Shown: positions 18,077 through 27,855, numbered from the stretch's first letter. The stretch: 64,000 nucleotides of DNA from Thalassospira sp. ER-Se-21-Dark (GCF_017922435.1 NZ_VDEZ01000006.1:124001-188000); one strand, 5' to 3'. Notes: generated by a model from the sequence alone, not told the origin. A program made the numbers and translations.

Positions 18077-19261
18077 ATGCGCCCACTTCGCACAATCCTG
18101 TTGGCCCTGATCCCGGCAAGCCTGCTTGCAGCCTGCGCATTCCCTCCGGAAAACGCGCTTTATGATCAGTCACCCGGTATCCCGCCCTACACGCAGGATA
18201 ATTTCGAGGATTACGTATCTGAAACGCGTGACTGGATCGCCGCCCATCGGGTTTTTCTGACCGATGACCACGAAATGGAAATTGCGCGCAACATTCCATT
18301 TGAAGTGCGTCCGGACGCACCGGATACACCAGATACGACGGCTGCGGACCAGCCCAGCCGAGGCGTTCTGTTTGTTCACGGTCTGGGATCAAGTCCTTGG
18401 TACTTCCATGATATTGCTGTGGCAATGGCAAAGGATGGCTGGCTTGCACGGTCGATGTTGCTGCCCGGCCACGGCACCCGCCCGGGTGATCTCAGCCTGC
18501 CCGATTATGATGACTGGACTGGATCGGTCGCCCATCAGGTTGCTCTTCTGGAACGCGAGGTCGATGAAGTCTGGCTGGGTGGCTTTTCAACCGGTGGCAA
18601 TCTTGTCACCAGTTACGCTGCTCGAAACCCGGACATTGACGGGTTGTTGTTGTTTTCGCCGGGCATCGAGCCGGGCAGTGATCTGTTATTCCTGACACCA
18701 CTGGTCCAGTATCTGTGGGATTGGGTCGATGCCGATCCGGAAGACAACGTGATCAACTATCAATCCCTGTCGACCAAGGCATCGGCACTTTATTACCGCA
18801 GCGTCACCGACGTTGATGATGCGCTTGACGTAAAGCCGTTTGACCGCCCCGCCCTTGTGACCATGAGCGCGGATGACAGTGTGCTCGATCCAATTGCAAT
18901 GCTTCGTCGCTTTGAGACGCATTTCACCAACCCGGCTTCACGCCTGGTCTGGTATGATGAAGTCAACGCACCAAGCAAGGACAGCCGGATCGAGAACCTC
19001 AACAGCAATCTGCCAGATCAACAGATAAGCAGTTTCTCACATCTGAGCGCGCTGTTCTCGCCCGACAATCCGTATTACGGTGCAAAGGGAAGCTTTGTCT
19101 TCATCGAGAACGGTCAGGAAGACATCGAACGACCAGCGGATCGCGTACGGCTCTGGCGCAGTGCATGGGGATATGTGGAACCGGGCAAGTATCATGCCCG
19201 CCTGACATGGAACCCCTATTTCGATGCCTTGATTGACGCAATCGGCGACGTCACCAACTAG
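18077..19261 (+). CDS. Alpha/beta hydrolase lipoprotein (esterase-like)
   Basis: 394 residues from the ATG at 18077, preceded by AAAGGA. Signal peptide with lipobox LLAAC (lipidated Cys20), so the mature protein is membrane-anchored on the periplasmic side. The hydrolase fold shows the oxyanion HG in FVHGLGSSPW (about 100), the nucleophile Ser171 in GGFSTGGN and a probable acid in SADDSVLDP. It resembles carboxylesterase/monoglyceride-lipase proteins. An open frame runs upstream to 17870 but lacks a signal peptide. Substrate unknown. Confidence 0.82.
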   Translation: MRPLRTILLALIPASLLAACAFPPENALYDQSPGIPPYTQDNFEDYVSETRDWIAAHRVFLTDDHEMEIARNIPFEVRPDAPDTPDTTAADQPSRGVLFVHGLGSSPWYFHDIAVAMAKDGWLARSMLLPGHGTRPGDLSLPDYDDWTGSVAHQVALLEREVDEVWLGGFSTGGNLVTSYAARNPDIDGLLLFSPGIEPGSDLLFLTPLVQYLWDWVDADPEDNVINYQSLSTKASALYYRSVTDVDDALDVKPFDRPALVTMSADDSVLDPIAMLRRFETHFTNPASRLVWYDEVNAPSKDSRIENLNSNLPDQQISSFSHLSALFSPDNPYYGAKGSFVFIENGQEDIERPADRVRLWRSAWGYVEPGKYHARLTWNPYFDALIDAIGDVTN

Positions 19262-19282
19262 GCCAAAGGACCCGTCAACACC

Positions 19283-19807
19283 ATGACCAACAGCGAACAG
19301 GAAACGATGAGTGCAGGGCGTATTCATCACCCCAACCATCGCACCCGTGTCTTTGCCTTGATTGCGTTTATGGTGTTGTGTCTGATCATATCGGCATTTG
19401 GCGGGGCGGTGACAGCCACCAGCGTCAATGACTGGTATGCGGCACTGAGCAAGCCGTTCTTCCGCCCGCCCAACTGGGTTTTCGGCCCGGTATGGACCGT
19501 CATTTATTTCATGATCGCCTTTAGCGGCTGGCGCGCCTGGCTCAAGGTGGGTATCGCCAACGCCAAAGGCGCGTTTGGCCTTTATGCAGGTCAGTTGACG
19601 CTTAACCTTGCATGGTCGTTTTTGTTCTTTGGCGCGCAGTCGCCACTATTGGGCCTGATCGATATCGTAATGCTGCTTGGCCTGATCATCGCCAACATGG
19701 TTGCGTTCTGGAAGATTGACCGTCTGGCCGGGATGCTGTTGGTGCCCTATGCCCTTTGGGTGGCATTCGCCACCCTGCTCAATGCCGCGATCTGGCAGCT
19801 TAATTAA
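19283..19807 (+). CDS. TspO/MBR family protein
   Basis: 174 residues with five transmembrane helices and the family segments WYAALSKPFFRPPNWVFGPVW and LTLNLAWSFLFFGAQ. TspO proteins bind porphyrins and related tetrapyrroles and act in stress or photosynthesis-gene regulation in alphaproteobacteria. A second ATG at 19307 (AGGAA nearby) is an equally possible start. Immediately downstream of the lipoprotein gene and probably co-transcribed. Confidence 0.92.
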   Translation: MTNSEQETMSAGRIHHPNHRTRVFALIAFMVLCLIISAFGGAVTATSVNDWYAALSKPFFRPPNWVFGPVWTVIYFMIAFSGWRAWLKVGIANAKGAFGLYAGQLTLNLAWSFLFFGAQSPLLGLIDIVMLLGLIIANMVAFWKIDRLAGMLLVPYALWVAFATLLNAAIWQLN

Positions 19808-20661
19808 CTGCTTGGTTCTGCGGCGACATCAGTTGCGGCTTCGGTGGCCGCACGATCACTCTTGGGCTTCGCAGCTTCATTTGTCTGCGCAACGCTATCC
19901 ATGCCCAAGCGACCGATGGATGGCAAACGCAGTGCCGGACGGTTGAAATCAATCCCGAAGTTCAGACCCAGCAGGTTAAGCTCGATCCCCTCTTCCAGAC
20001 CAAGCGACATACCAAGAACGCCCAGCAAGTTGGCCTGCACGCCCTGTCCGCTGGAAGAAAGCCCAACCGGATTGGTGATCGGGCGATAATCCTTGCCGAT
20101 TGCGTTGGCCGGCATATCAAGGTTCAGCCCCGGCACTTCACGGCCGATATGAGCGATGAAGGTGTTGCTGTTCGGGCCCGGATAACTGCGATATTCGCGC
20201 GGGAACGGATAGGATTTGATCGCCGCTTCGATCTCGGGGATCAGCTTTTCTGCTGCCTCGCCCCGATGAGCCGCCAGAAGTTCCGGTTCCGAGCCATACC
20301 AAAGACCATCCGGGATCGCGTAATTCTGGCGAACGACATTGCCACTGCCCCACCCCACCACGTCATAGCGGGTGTATCGGGTTTCACCCGCACGCTTATA
20401 GATGATCCATGGATGAACCGCGAAATAGGCGCGCCAGCCAAATGTTTCGGCCGCCATCACCATGACAATCGCCTGATCCCGGTTGGCGACCGCATCAGGC
20501 GCCACACCCGAAGAATGGCGCGGCGCGTTGCGCCATGTATAGCGTTCCTTGGCTTTTTCACCCGGTGGGTCTTCTGCCAGGCTGATGCCAAATGGCAGGA
20601 CAAGAACGGCCAAAAGACCAAGAAACAGGGTTTTGCCTTTACGCAACGTCGATCCAATCAA
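19804..20661 (-). CDS. DUF3750 family exported protein
   Basis: About 285 residues with an N-terminal signal sequence (GKTLFLGLLAVLVLPFG). The body has DQAIVMVMAAETFGWRAYFAVHPWIIYKR, YDVVGWGSGNVVRQNYA, YPFPREYRSYPGPNSNTF and an internal LGMSLGLEEGIELNLLGLNFGID stretch, matching DUF3750 proteins of unknown function. The start is a TTG; a second in-frame TTG at 20646 gives a neater signal peptide. It overlaps the tspO stop on the opposite strand by four bases. Confidence 0.75.
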   Translation of the reverse strand: MIGSTLRKGKTLFLGLLAVLVLPFGISLAEDPPGEKAKERYTWRNAPRHSSGVAPDAVANRDQAIVMVMAAETFGWRAYFAVHPWIIYKRAGETRYTRYDVVGWGSGNVVRQNYAIPDGLWYGSEPELLAAHRGEAAEKLIPEIEAAIKSYPFPREYRSYPGPNSNTFIAHIGREVPGLNLDMPANAIGKDYRPITNPVGLSSSGQGVQANLLGVLGMSLGLEEGIELNLLGLNFGIDFNRPALRLPSIGRLGMDSVAQTNEAAKPKSDRAATEAATDVAAEPSS

Positions 20662-20710
20662 ACTAACAGGTCATGACCTTATTGTTACGGTTAAAGCAGA
20701 CAAGTAGGAT

Positions 20711-20732
20711 CAAAAAAAGGCAACGCAACCTT
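20711..20732 (-). terminator. Possible weak terminator after the AraC gene
   Basis: On the minus strand AAGGTTGCGTTGCCTT is followed by seven T residues. The stem is short, so this is tentative. Confidence 0.35.
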
Positions 20733-20783
20733 CTATCCTGAGGGGAATCAATCTGTATTCCGCCTGAAATGGCGAAACCGGGC

Positions 20784-21758
20784 CTATGGCCAGGCCGCAA
20801 AAGTATCATCACGCACACGCTCGTGCGCGCGCCGCAACCGACGATAGCCACCGGGTGCCTCGCCCATATAACGTTTGAAAAACCGGCTGAAATAAGCCGG
20901 ATCGCGAAAACCCAAACCATAGGCGATCTGCGCCACACCAAGCGGGGATTGTTCCAAACGCATGCAGGCCTCGCGCAGGACACGTTCATGGATAATCGTT
21001 AAGGGCGGCTTGCCGGTTGCGCGCAACACCGCAGACCCCAATCTGCGTTCACTAACACCAAGGGCCTTTGCATAATCAGCAACATTCCAGTGTTCACGAA
21101 AATGCAGCTCCAGCACCTGCAAAAATCGCTGAAAGGTGATCGAGCCCGGACCGTGCTGGTTACGTTGTGCCGTGACACCTTCCGCCAGACGCAGAACCAT
21201 GGTCAGAATGATCTGTAAATGCGCGCCAACCACAAGACTGGCACCAAGCGCATTTCCCATCAGCTCAGACCGGATGGCTTCAAAGCTGCGTTCAAGCAAT
21301 ACCAGATTGCCACTGCTCTCTTGCGGGGTAACGTTATGAACGGTGTCTGCGGCAAAGCGCAAGGGCAAGCCATTCTGGGCGAGACCACCTGCCACTGAAC
21401 TGCCATCGCCGCAATGGCGGGCCACCAGATCCTCGGCAACGGACAGCAAATAACCGTCACTGCCGGGGCCAACGCTGAAGCGCTGCGTTTCACCGAGCGG
21501 CAACCAGACAAGGGCGGGGGCCGTGCAACTGATCGTGCCATGCCTCAAGCCAACCTCGGCCCGGCCACTTTGCAGCAACACTGCATAACAGCGATCTCGC
21601 CGCGCCGGATCGTTCATCACCCAGGCCTGTTGCGACAACGGGTGATCAAAACGATCCATCATTGTCTGTGCTGCGACAGGGACAAGATCCGTAAACGGGC
21701 TTTCGGTATCTTCGTCCCGATCAGAGGCCGAAAACGGATGACCTTGTCGATCAATCAT
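20784..21758 (-). CDS. AraC-family transcriptional regulator
   Basis: 324 residues. The C-terminal 100 residues hold the double helix-turn-helix (WNVADYAKALGVSERRLGSAV, then GVAQIAYGLGFRDPAYFSRFFKR), the AraC/XylS signature. The N-terminal part resembles the AraC-binding-like (cupin) domain of regulators of aromatic or aldehyde metabolism. It is divergent from the aldehyde dehydrogenase at 22150 and is its likely activator. Confidence 0.9.
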   Translation of the reverse strand: MIDRQGHPFSASDRDEDTESPFTDLVPVAAQTMMDRFDHPLSQQAWVMNDPARRDRCYAVLLQSGRAEVGLRHGTISCTAPALVWLPLGETQRFSVGPGSDGYLLSVAEDLVARHCGDGSSVAGGLAQNGLPLRFAADTVHNVTPQESSGNLVLLERSFEAIRSELMGNALGASLVVGAHLQIILTMVLRLAEGVTAQRNQHGPGSITFQRFLQVLELHFREHWNVADYAKALGVSERRLGSAVLRATGKPPLTIIHERVLREACMRLEQSPLGVAQIAYGLGFRDPAYFSRFFKRYMGEAPGGYRRLRRAHERVRDDTFAAWP

Positions 21759-21965
21759 GCCTTTTTATCGCCTATCTATTCCCAAATAGTTATAGGTATA
21801 AATGTACAATTTTTCGTCTTAAATTGTCAATTTCGGTACCTTTACATTGAAACAGTTCCATTGCCTACTGGAAAAAAGGTCAAAGAAACCGTCAAAAACA
21901 AAAAAATGTAACGAATACAAACCTGTTATTTTGAAACATCAAAACAACAGTGGGGAGGATAACCA

Positions 21966-21997
21966 CCAATTTTACTTCGTGATGCGAAGTATATTGG
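21966..21997. promoter_or_regulatory. Inverted repeat between araC-type gene and aldehyde dehydrogenase
   Basis: ACTTCG (21974-21979) and CGAAGT (21985-21990) are separated by five bases and flanked by CCAAT and ATTGG, giving a nested palindrome about 150 bases before the dehydrogenase start. It could be an operator or an RNA hairpin in the leader. The rest of the 391-base gap is AT-rich, with nothing else clear. Confidence 0.45.
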
Positions 21998-22149
21998 TAA
22001 AAATGCGACCGTATCCTCCGAAAATACATCAACCGGGCCAAGGTCCGGGTCATCACCCTGCTGTGTCAGGCGACGTTTGACCGTTTGGTCATGAGCTATA
22101 TTTTGCTTCGTCGCCGTCCGGCAGATAATGAAAATTCAGGAGAAACGTC

Positions 22150-23607
22150 ATGAATCAGACCCAACTTTTGATCAACAATCAGGATGTAAGTGCGTCAAAC
22201 AACCGCACTTTTGAACGCAAAAACCCGGTCACCGGCGAAGTTGCAACCGTGGCGGCGGCCGCCAATGCCGCCGATGCCCGCAAGGCGGCTGATGCGGCAG
22301 CCGCGGCCTTCCCGGAATGGTCGAAAATGGGTCCGGGTGGACGGCGCAAGATCCTGCTTAAGGCCGCCGACATCATGGAAGCCAAGGGCGATCAGTTCGG
22401 CCAGCTGGTCCTTGATGAAACCGGCAGTACGCGCATGTGGGGTGGATTTAACGCCCATCTTGCCGCCAATATGCTGCGCGAAGCCGGTGGCATGACAACG
22501 CAAATTCAGGGTGATCTCATCCCGTCTGACACGCCGGGCCTGATGGCCATGGGCATTCGGCAGCCTGTTGGTGTGGTTCTGGGCATTGCGCCCTGGAACG
22601 CCCCGGTGATCCTTGGCACGCGTGCGATTGCCATGCCGCTTGCCTGTGGGAATACCGTCATCCTCAAGGCGTCCGAACTTTGCCCGGCCCTGCATCGCCT
22701 GATCGGTGATTGCCTGGTTGAAGCTGGTGCCCCTGAAGGCGTGGTTAACGTTGTGACCAACGCGCCTGAAGATGCCCCGGAAATCGTTGAAACCCTGATT
22801 GCCCATCCGGCCGTGCGCCGTATCAACTTTACCGGCTCGACCCGCGTTGGCCGCATCATTGCCAAGCTTGCGGCGGAACACCTTAAGCCGGTTCTGCTTG
22901 AACTGGGCGGCAAGGCACCGTTCCTTGTTCTGGATGACGCCGACCTTGATGAAGCGGTCAATGGTGCAGCCTTTGGGGCCTATATGAACCAGGGCCAGAT
23001 TTGCATGTCGACCGAACGCCTGATCGTCGATAATGCCGTTGCCGATGACTTTGTTGCCAAACTGGCCGCCAAGGCCAAAACCCTGACCGCTGGCGATCCG
23101 GCCAAGGCCGAAAACATCCTTGGCGGTGTTGTCAGTGTCGAGGCGGTCAATCGCATCGAGGAACTGGTTGAAGACGCGGTTTCCAAGGGTGCGAAACTGG
23201 TTGCCGGTTCTGGCAAGGCCAAGGACGGCGTGTTGATGGACGCGACCTTGCTTGACCATGTGACCCCGGCCATGAAGATCTATTCAGAGGAAAGCTTTGG
23301 TCCGGTTTGTGTCGTTATTCGCGCTGGCAACGAAGACGAGGCCGTGCGTATCGCCAATGACAGCGAATATGGCCTGTCTTCTGCGGTCTTCTCGACCGAC
23401 ATTCCGCGCGCGATGGAAGTTGCCAAACGCATTGAAAGCGGCATCTGCCACATCAACAGCCCGACCGTTCAGGACGAGGCACAGATGCCGTTTGGCGGTG
23501 TGAAATCATCGGGTTATGGCCGTTTCGGATCCCAGGCATCGATTGATGAATTCACCGAAATGCGCTGGATCACGATCCAGAGTGGCAAGCGCCATTACCC
23601 GTTCTAA
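22150..23607 (+). CDS. Aldehyde dehydrogenase (vanillin/salicylaldehyde dehydrogenase-like)
   Basis: Oxidises an aldehyde to its acid with NAD(P)+. 485 residues with Asn150 in APWNAP, the cofactor loop FTGSTRVG (227-234), the general base Glu251 in LELGGK and the catalytic Cys285 in NQGQICMSTER. The IRQPVGVVLGIAPWNAP and VQDEAQMPFGGVKSSGYGRFG segments favour the aromatic aldehyde (vanillin or salicylaldehyde) branch, though this is a similarity judgement. Expression is probably controlled by the divergent AraC protein. Confidence 0.9.
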   Translation: MNQTQLLINNQDVSASNNRTFERKNPVTGEVATVAAAANAADARKAADAAAAAFPEWSKMGPGGRRKILLKAADIMEAKGDQFGQLVLDETGSTRMWGGFNAHLAANMLREAGGMTTQIQGDLIPSDTPGLMAMGIRQPVGVVLGIAPWNAPVILGTRAIAMPLACGNTVILKASELCPALHRLIGDCLVEAGAPEGVVNVVTNAPEDAPEIVETLIAHPAVRRINFTGSTRVGRIIAKLAAEHLKPVLLELGGKAPFLVLDDADLDEAVNGAAFGAYMNQGQICMSTERLIVDNAVADDFVAKLAAKAKTLTAGDPAKAENILGGVVSVEAVNRIEELVEDAVSKGAKLVAGSGKAKDGVLMDATLLDHVTPAMKIYSEESFGPVCVVIRAGNEDEAVRIANDSEYGLSSAVFSTDIPRAMEVAKRIESGICHINSPTVQDEAQMPFGGVKSSGYGRFGSQASIDEFTEMRWITIQSGKRHYPF

Positions 23608-23727
23608 GTCCACACAAACACAAGGCCCTTGCGCAACATCCGCACGGCCTTGCTGTTATTCAAAGATACGCAGGGGGGAAGCCTGATTTCGTGAGAATTG
23701 TTCCCTCACCAAATCAGGACCTGTGTG

Positions 23728-23766
23728 CGGGCCGTCAGATTATTCATCTGGCGGCCCGTGTTTTTT
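23728..23766. terminator. Terminator downstream of aldehyde dehydrogenase
   Basis: CGGGCCGTCAGAT and ATCTGGCGGCCCG form a 13-pair stem (one G-T) followed by TGTTTTTT. Confidence 0.85.
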
Positions 23767-23777
23767 GGGGTTGTCGA

Positions 23778-24251
23778 TCAGCCGCGCAGAACGGCCTGCA
23801 CCAGAACTTCCAACGCGCTTGAAAACTTTGATCGGTCTTTCTGGGTGAACGAAGCATTGCGCCCCTGCTCGCCGGTGACTTCGCGCATGTGGGCGGCAAT
23901 TTCACGGCCCGCTAAGGCATTGCCAATATTGGCCTCGGTAAATTCCTGACCGTTGGCTTTGAGAACCCGGGCACCGATTTCAATCCCCCGCGATGCCAGC
24001 GGAATATCATTGGTAACGATGACGTCACGGGCGCGCGCGTTTTCCGCAATCCAGTCATCGGCGGCATCGGGTTCCGGCGGGACAATGACGATTTTGATCA
24101 ATGGATTGCGTGACGGGCGAATGCCGCCGTTTGATACCATGATCATCTCGATCCGGTGGCGTTCGGCGACACGTTCGCATTCTGCCTTCACCGGGCAGGC
24201 GTCGGCATCAACAAACAAACGTGGACGGGTGGTTTCAGTATTTTCGTTCAT
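23778..24251 (-). CDS. UPF0178 (DUF188, YaiI/YqxD) family protein
   Basis: 157 residues with FVDADACPVKAECERVAERH at the N-terminus, the VTNDIPLASRGIEIGARVL segment and HMREVTGEQGRN, matching the widespread DUF188 family. The fold is PIN/NYN nuclease-like and a nuclease role has been suggested, but the biological function is unknown. Confidence 0.88.
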   Translation of the reverse strand: MNENTETTRPRLFVDADACPVKAECERVAERHRIEMIMVSNGGIRPSRNPLIKIVIVPPEPDAADDWIAENARARDVIVTNDIPLASRGIEIGARVLKANGQEFTEANIGNALAGREIAAHMREVTGEQGRNASFTQKDRSKFSSALEVLVQAVLRG

Positions 24252-24289
24252 GGCGCGATAATCGCCGGGACGCGATCAAAGTCAAGCCA

Positions 24290-25546
24290 TCATGAATCCT
24301 GCCCGACCGTCGCAGAATGCTTTGCATCGCGCATGACCGCCAAAACCACCGCCCCGACAAAGGCAAACGCGCAGGCCATCAAAACGGTTGTCTGAAAATC
24401 AAAGGCACTGGCCACCACCCCGGTCAAAAGATTGCCGATCAAACCACCGACAAACAGCGTGCTGACATAGTAACTGGTCGCAACACCGGGCTGATCGGGG
24501 GCGAAGTTTTGAACGAATGTCATGCTGATCCCGGCAAAGATGCCGTAATAAAGCCCATCAATCGCGGCGAGTGCCAGCACATCGACAAGTGTTGTGGCGT
24601 GATAGATCAGGCCAAAGAACACCGCCCCCAGAAGGGCTGCGATCAACATGCCCTTACGCTCGCCCACCCGTTTGATCAGCGTTGCGCAGAAATAAATCAC
24701 CACCACTTCGACAAAGCATTTAACCGTCAAGGCTAAACCCGCCGAAGACGCCACCAGCCCCAACTCGGTCGAGAAATAAAGCGGCATGGCCGAAACAAAC
24801 ACTACATTGGCCGCCCCGATGAAAAATACCGGCACACAGGCCGACAACAGGCCAAAGTTAAAGGGGACTTTCTGCCCGGTTTTCAGACTGTTGGGGTGAT
24901 GGGTTTTAAATGCGCCCGGCACAATCACCAAACAGGTTACACACCAGATCGCGGCCAGTCCGGCAATTGCGTAATAGGTCGGTGCAAAACCATAGACGCC
25001 ATAAAATGACAAGGACGCCGCCGGCCCGACCATCCAGCCAAGCGATGTCTGGATGCGCAGGAAACCATTGAACTTGACGACATCACGTCCGGTCTGTTCG
25101 GCAAACAGGCGCCCGAACGAATACATCACCGAAAGCGCACCGGACCCGATACCAAGCAGGACCGATGCAATGCCAAGATAAACCCAGTAGATCTGAAACA
25201 GACCCAGCAGGGTCATGCCAATACCAAAGCACAGAATACTGGTCACCAGCAGGAACTTGACGGGCACAGCCCGATCAATCGCGCGGCCAAATGTGCGGTT
25301 CACAATCAGGGTCACACACACCTGCACAATCGCCACCAGGCTAAGCTTCCAGGGGGCTTGCCCCAAACCTTCGACAACATAAAGCCCGGCCAAGGGTGCT
25401 GCACTCGACGAGGCAAAAGCCCCAACAAGCAGCAAGCCAAGCACAAGAAACGGATAGCGATCGAGAACCGCCATGATTGGCGACAGCCCGGCTTTTTCGC
25501 CAGCCCCAACATCACTTGCCCCGTCACCTGCCCCATCACCCTGCAT
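24290..25546 (-). CDS. MFS transporter (sugar efflux SetA-like)
   Basis: 418 residues, 12 predicted transmembrane helices, with RTFGRAIDRAVPVKFLL after helix 2 and the helix-5 region FLRIQTSLGWMVGPAASLS, resembling the sugar-efflux (SET) branch of the major facilitator superfamily. Exported substrate unknown. It stands alone, with a UPF0178 gene downstream on the same strand. Confidence 0.8.
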   Translation of the reverse strand: MQGDGAGDGASDVGAGEKAGLSPIMAVLDRYPFLVLGLLLVGAFASSSAAPLAGLYVVEGLGQAPWKLSLVAIVQVCVTLIVNRTFGRAIDRAVPVKFLLVTSILCFGIGMTLLGLFQIYWVYLGIASVLLGIGSGALSVMYSFGRLFAEQTGRDVVKFNGFLRIQTSLGWMVGPAASLSFYGVYGFAPTYYAIAGLAAIWCVTCLVIVPGAFKTHHPNSLKTGQKVPFNFGLLSACVPVFFIGAANVVFVSAMPLYFSTELGLVASSAGLALTVKCFVEVVVIYFCATLIKRVGERKGMLIAALLGAVFFGLIYHATTLVDVLALAAIDGLYYGIFAGISMTFVQNFAPDQPGVATSYYVSTLFVGGLIGNLLTGVVASAFDFQTTVLMACAFAFVGAVVLAVMRDAKHSATVGQDS

Positions 25547-25677
25547 CGAAACCGTCCCTTAACCTGTCATGGCATCACGGGAACCGTTCTAGCGCCTTGT
25601 TGCAAATTTACTAAGCCTTTCGGACTATTGGACAAAAGATGTCACAAAAGCATCATCACAAATGACGTCCGCAAAAC

Positions 25678-25711
25678 AAAACCCCCACCCGGTTTCCCGG
25701 ATGGGGGTTTC
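25678..25711 (-). terminator. Terminator after the cold-shock gene
   Basis: AACCCCCATCCGGG and CCGGGTGGGGGTTTT on the minus strand form a strong GC stem with a T-run; it probably works in both directions. Confidence 0.85.
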
Positions 25712-25749
25712 GTTAATACGGTGCCCTTCACAAGGAAGGACAAGCCGAA

Positions 25750-25959
25750 TTAGGCAGCGGTCAGATCATCTGCCGAAACGCGGCCCGAACGTGAGTCGGT
25801 GCGCAGTTCGTAGTTGATTTTGTCGCCTTCCTGCGGGTGGCCCATGCCAGCGCGTTCAACGGCGCTGATGTGCAGGAATACGTCATTTCCGCCTTCGTCC
25901 GGCTGAATGAAACCAAAACCTTTAGTTGCGTTGAACCATTTAACGGTACCAGTTGCCAT
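25750..25959 (-). CDS. Cold-shock-domain protein (CspA family)
   Basis: 69 residues, the usual CSD length, with RNP1 (KWFNATKGFGFI) and RNP2 (VFLHIS). Single-stranded RNA/DNA chaperone. The start MATGTVKWF at 25959 fits the family exactly; the open frame further upstream is not family sequence. It lies directly downstream of a DEAD-box helicase on the same strand, a pairing that suggests shared cold or RNA-structure stress function. Confidence 0.95.
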   Translation of the reverse strand: MATGTVKWFNATKGFGFIQPDEGGNDVFLHISAVERAGMGHPQEGDKINYELRTDSRSGRVSADDLTAA

Positions 25960-26037
25960 CTTTAGATCTCCTATCGAGTATTGATTGGCGTTTCGACACA
26001 CCCCGCGTGGGTGCGCCTATAGGGGTTTGAAAAACAA

Positions 26038-27855
26038 TCAGGCGCGTTCACGCCTCGGCTGTTTTCCAGAAGTGTTTTCGTGGCCCGCACCACCCGGCTG
26101 CCCGCCGGACTGTGCGCCACGATGATTGCGATTGCGGTTTACACCGCCGCGCTTGCCTTGCGGTCCGGTATTTCGGGCACTATTGCTCCCGTTACCAGTC
26201 GCGCGGCGTTCCTCGGCACTGCCCATAAAGGACAAACCGGAAGAAATTGAATTGTCAGCTTTCGCCCCGTCGCGACGATTTCCATTGGAATCAACGCGTT
26301 TCGTCGGGCGCTTGCCACCGTCATTCTGACGGGGGCCATTTTCAGGGTTCCCGCCACGACCATTGGCAGGTTTCGACTTGAGGCCACCCTTGTAACGGCT
26401 TTTGGATTTCTCCAGCGCCGGGTTCGAAGGGGCCTTCTCAGCCGATGCTCTTGATGCATTGCCTGCGCCATCGCGGCTTTGGGTCGTTTGTTTGCGGGCA
26501 TCATCACGATCACGACGCGGCGCAGAAGCGCGCGCATCACTGCGATCCGAACGATCATTGCGGGCATTCCGGCCATTGGCCGGGCGACCACCGCGACCAT
26601 TACCACCCGATGCACCACGTCCGCCATTTCCGCGCGACTGACCACCACCATTGCCACCACTAGTGCGGCGACCACGGTTGCTTTCACGCGCTTCGTCGGA
26701 AAGTGCTTCCTGCTCGGCTGCGGCCTTTGCATCGCGGCGATCAATCACCGGAATGCTCTGGCGGGTGGTTTTTTCGATATCGCGCAGCAGACCACGTTCT
26801 TCTTCATCACAAAACGCAATTGCCGATCCGCTGGCACCACCGCGGGCCGTACGGCCGATACGGTGAACATAGCTTTCCGGCACGTTCGGGAGTTCGAAGT
26901 TCACAACGTGGGTCACGCTGTCAACGTCGATACCGCGCGCGGCGATATCGGTTGCGACAAGCACGTTGATCTGACCATCCTTAAAGGCGTTCAGAGCACG
27001 TTCACGCTGGTTCTGGCTTTTGTTGCCATGAATGGCAGCCGCGCTGATTTTATTGGCTTCAAGATGGCGCGCGACACGGTCGGCACCGCGCTTGGTCCGG
27101 GTAAAGACCAGCGTACGCTTGAAAGCCGGATTATCAAGAAGCTCTGCCAGCAGCTGACGCTTGCGCGTGCGTTCGATCAAATAGACCGACTGTTCGACAC
27201 GTTCCTGGGTGGTGGCAACCGGGGTTACCGACACCTTGACAGGATCAGACAGCATGTCCCCTGCCAGCTGACCAATCTGGGTCGGCATGGTGGCAGAGAA
27301 AAACAGGTTCTGACGATTGCGCGGTAACATCTTGATGATGCGCTTGATCGGCGGCAAGAAGCCAAGATCAAGCATGTGGTCGGCTTCATCAAGCACCACC
27401 ACTTCAACATGTTTAAGGCTGAGCTTGCCGCTATCAACATGGTCAAGCAAACGACCAGGTGTTGCGACAAGAACCTCGACGCCGGGGGTTATTGCCTTGA
27501 TCTGCGGACCAGGGGCAACACCACCAACAACGACAGCCGTGCGAACATTGAGAAAGCGGCCATAGGCACGGAAACTTTCGCCAATCTGGGCGGCAAGTTC
27601 ACGCGTCGGCGCAAGAACAAGTACACGGCATGCCCCTTTGGGCGTGCGGGTTTGGGATTTGGAAAGGCGGTCAAGGATCGGCAATGCGAACGCTGCCGTC
27701 TTGCCAGTACCGGTCTGTGCGATACCAAGTAGGTCCTTACCGTCTAGAAGAGAGGGAATGGATTGTGCCTGGATCGGGGTCGGCGCGTCGTAGCCTTCTT
27801 GGGCAAGCGCGCGAAGGACCGGCTCGGCGAGGCCGAGTTCGGAAAACTGGGTCAA
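26038..27855 (-). CDS. DEAD-box RNA helicase (RhlE-like) with basic low-complexity tail
   Basis: 605 residues. Helicase core: Q-motif FSELGLAEP...PTPIQ (4-29), AQTGTGKT (46-53), APTRELAAQ, DEAD (156-159), SAT (187-189), ARGIDVD and HRIGRTARGG. From about residue 385 the protein becomes a tail rich in Arg, Gly, Asn and Ser (for example NGGGQSRGNGGRGASGGNGR), as in RNA-binding RhlE/CsdA helicases. The start codon is TTG, two codons before the Q-motif sequence, with no Shine-Dalgarno sequence visible, which hints at regulated initiation. Confidence 0.93.
   Translation of the reverse strand: MTQFSELGLAEPVLRALAQEGYDAPTPIQAQSIPSLLDGKDLLGIAQTGTGKTAAFALPILDRLSKSQTRTPKGACRVLVLAPTRELAAQIGESFRAYGRFLNVRTAVVVGGVAPGPQIKAITPGVEVLVATPGRLLDHVDSGKLSLKHVEVVVLDEADHMLDLGFLPPIKRIIKMLPRNRQNLFFSATMPTQIGQLAGDMLSDPVKVSVTPVATTQERVEQSVYLIERTRKRQLLAELLDNPAFKRTLVFTRTKRGADRVARHLEANKISAAAIHGNKSQNQRERALNAFKDGQINVLVATDIAARGIDVDSVTHVVNFELPNVPESYVHRIGRTARGGASGSAIAFCDEEERGLLRDIEKTTRQSIPVIDRRDAKAAAEQEALSDEARESNRGRRTSGGNGGGQSRGNGGRGASGGNGRGGRPANGRNARNDRSDRSDARASAPRRDRDDARKQTTQSRDGAGNASRASAEKAPSNPALEKSKSRYKGGLKSKPANGRGGNPENGPRQNDGGKRPTKRVDSNGNRRDGAKADNSISSGLSFMGSAEERRATGNGSNSARNTGPQGKRGGVNRNRNHRGAQSGGQPGGAGHENTSGKQPRRERA

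Noticed and set aside
22195..23259. 354-codon frame antisense to the aldehyde dehydrogenase
   Set aside because: The sense frame carries all catalytic residues; the antisense frame has no domain and no ribosome-binding site.
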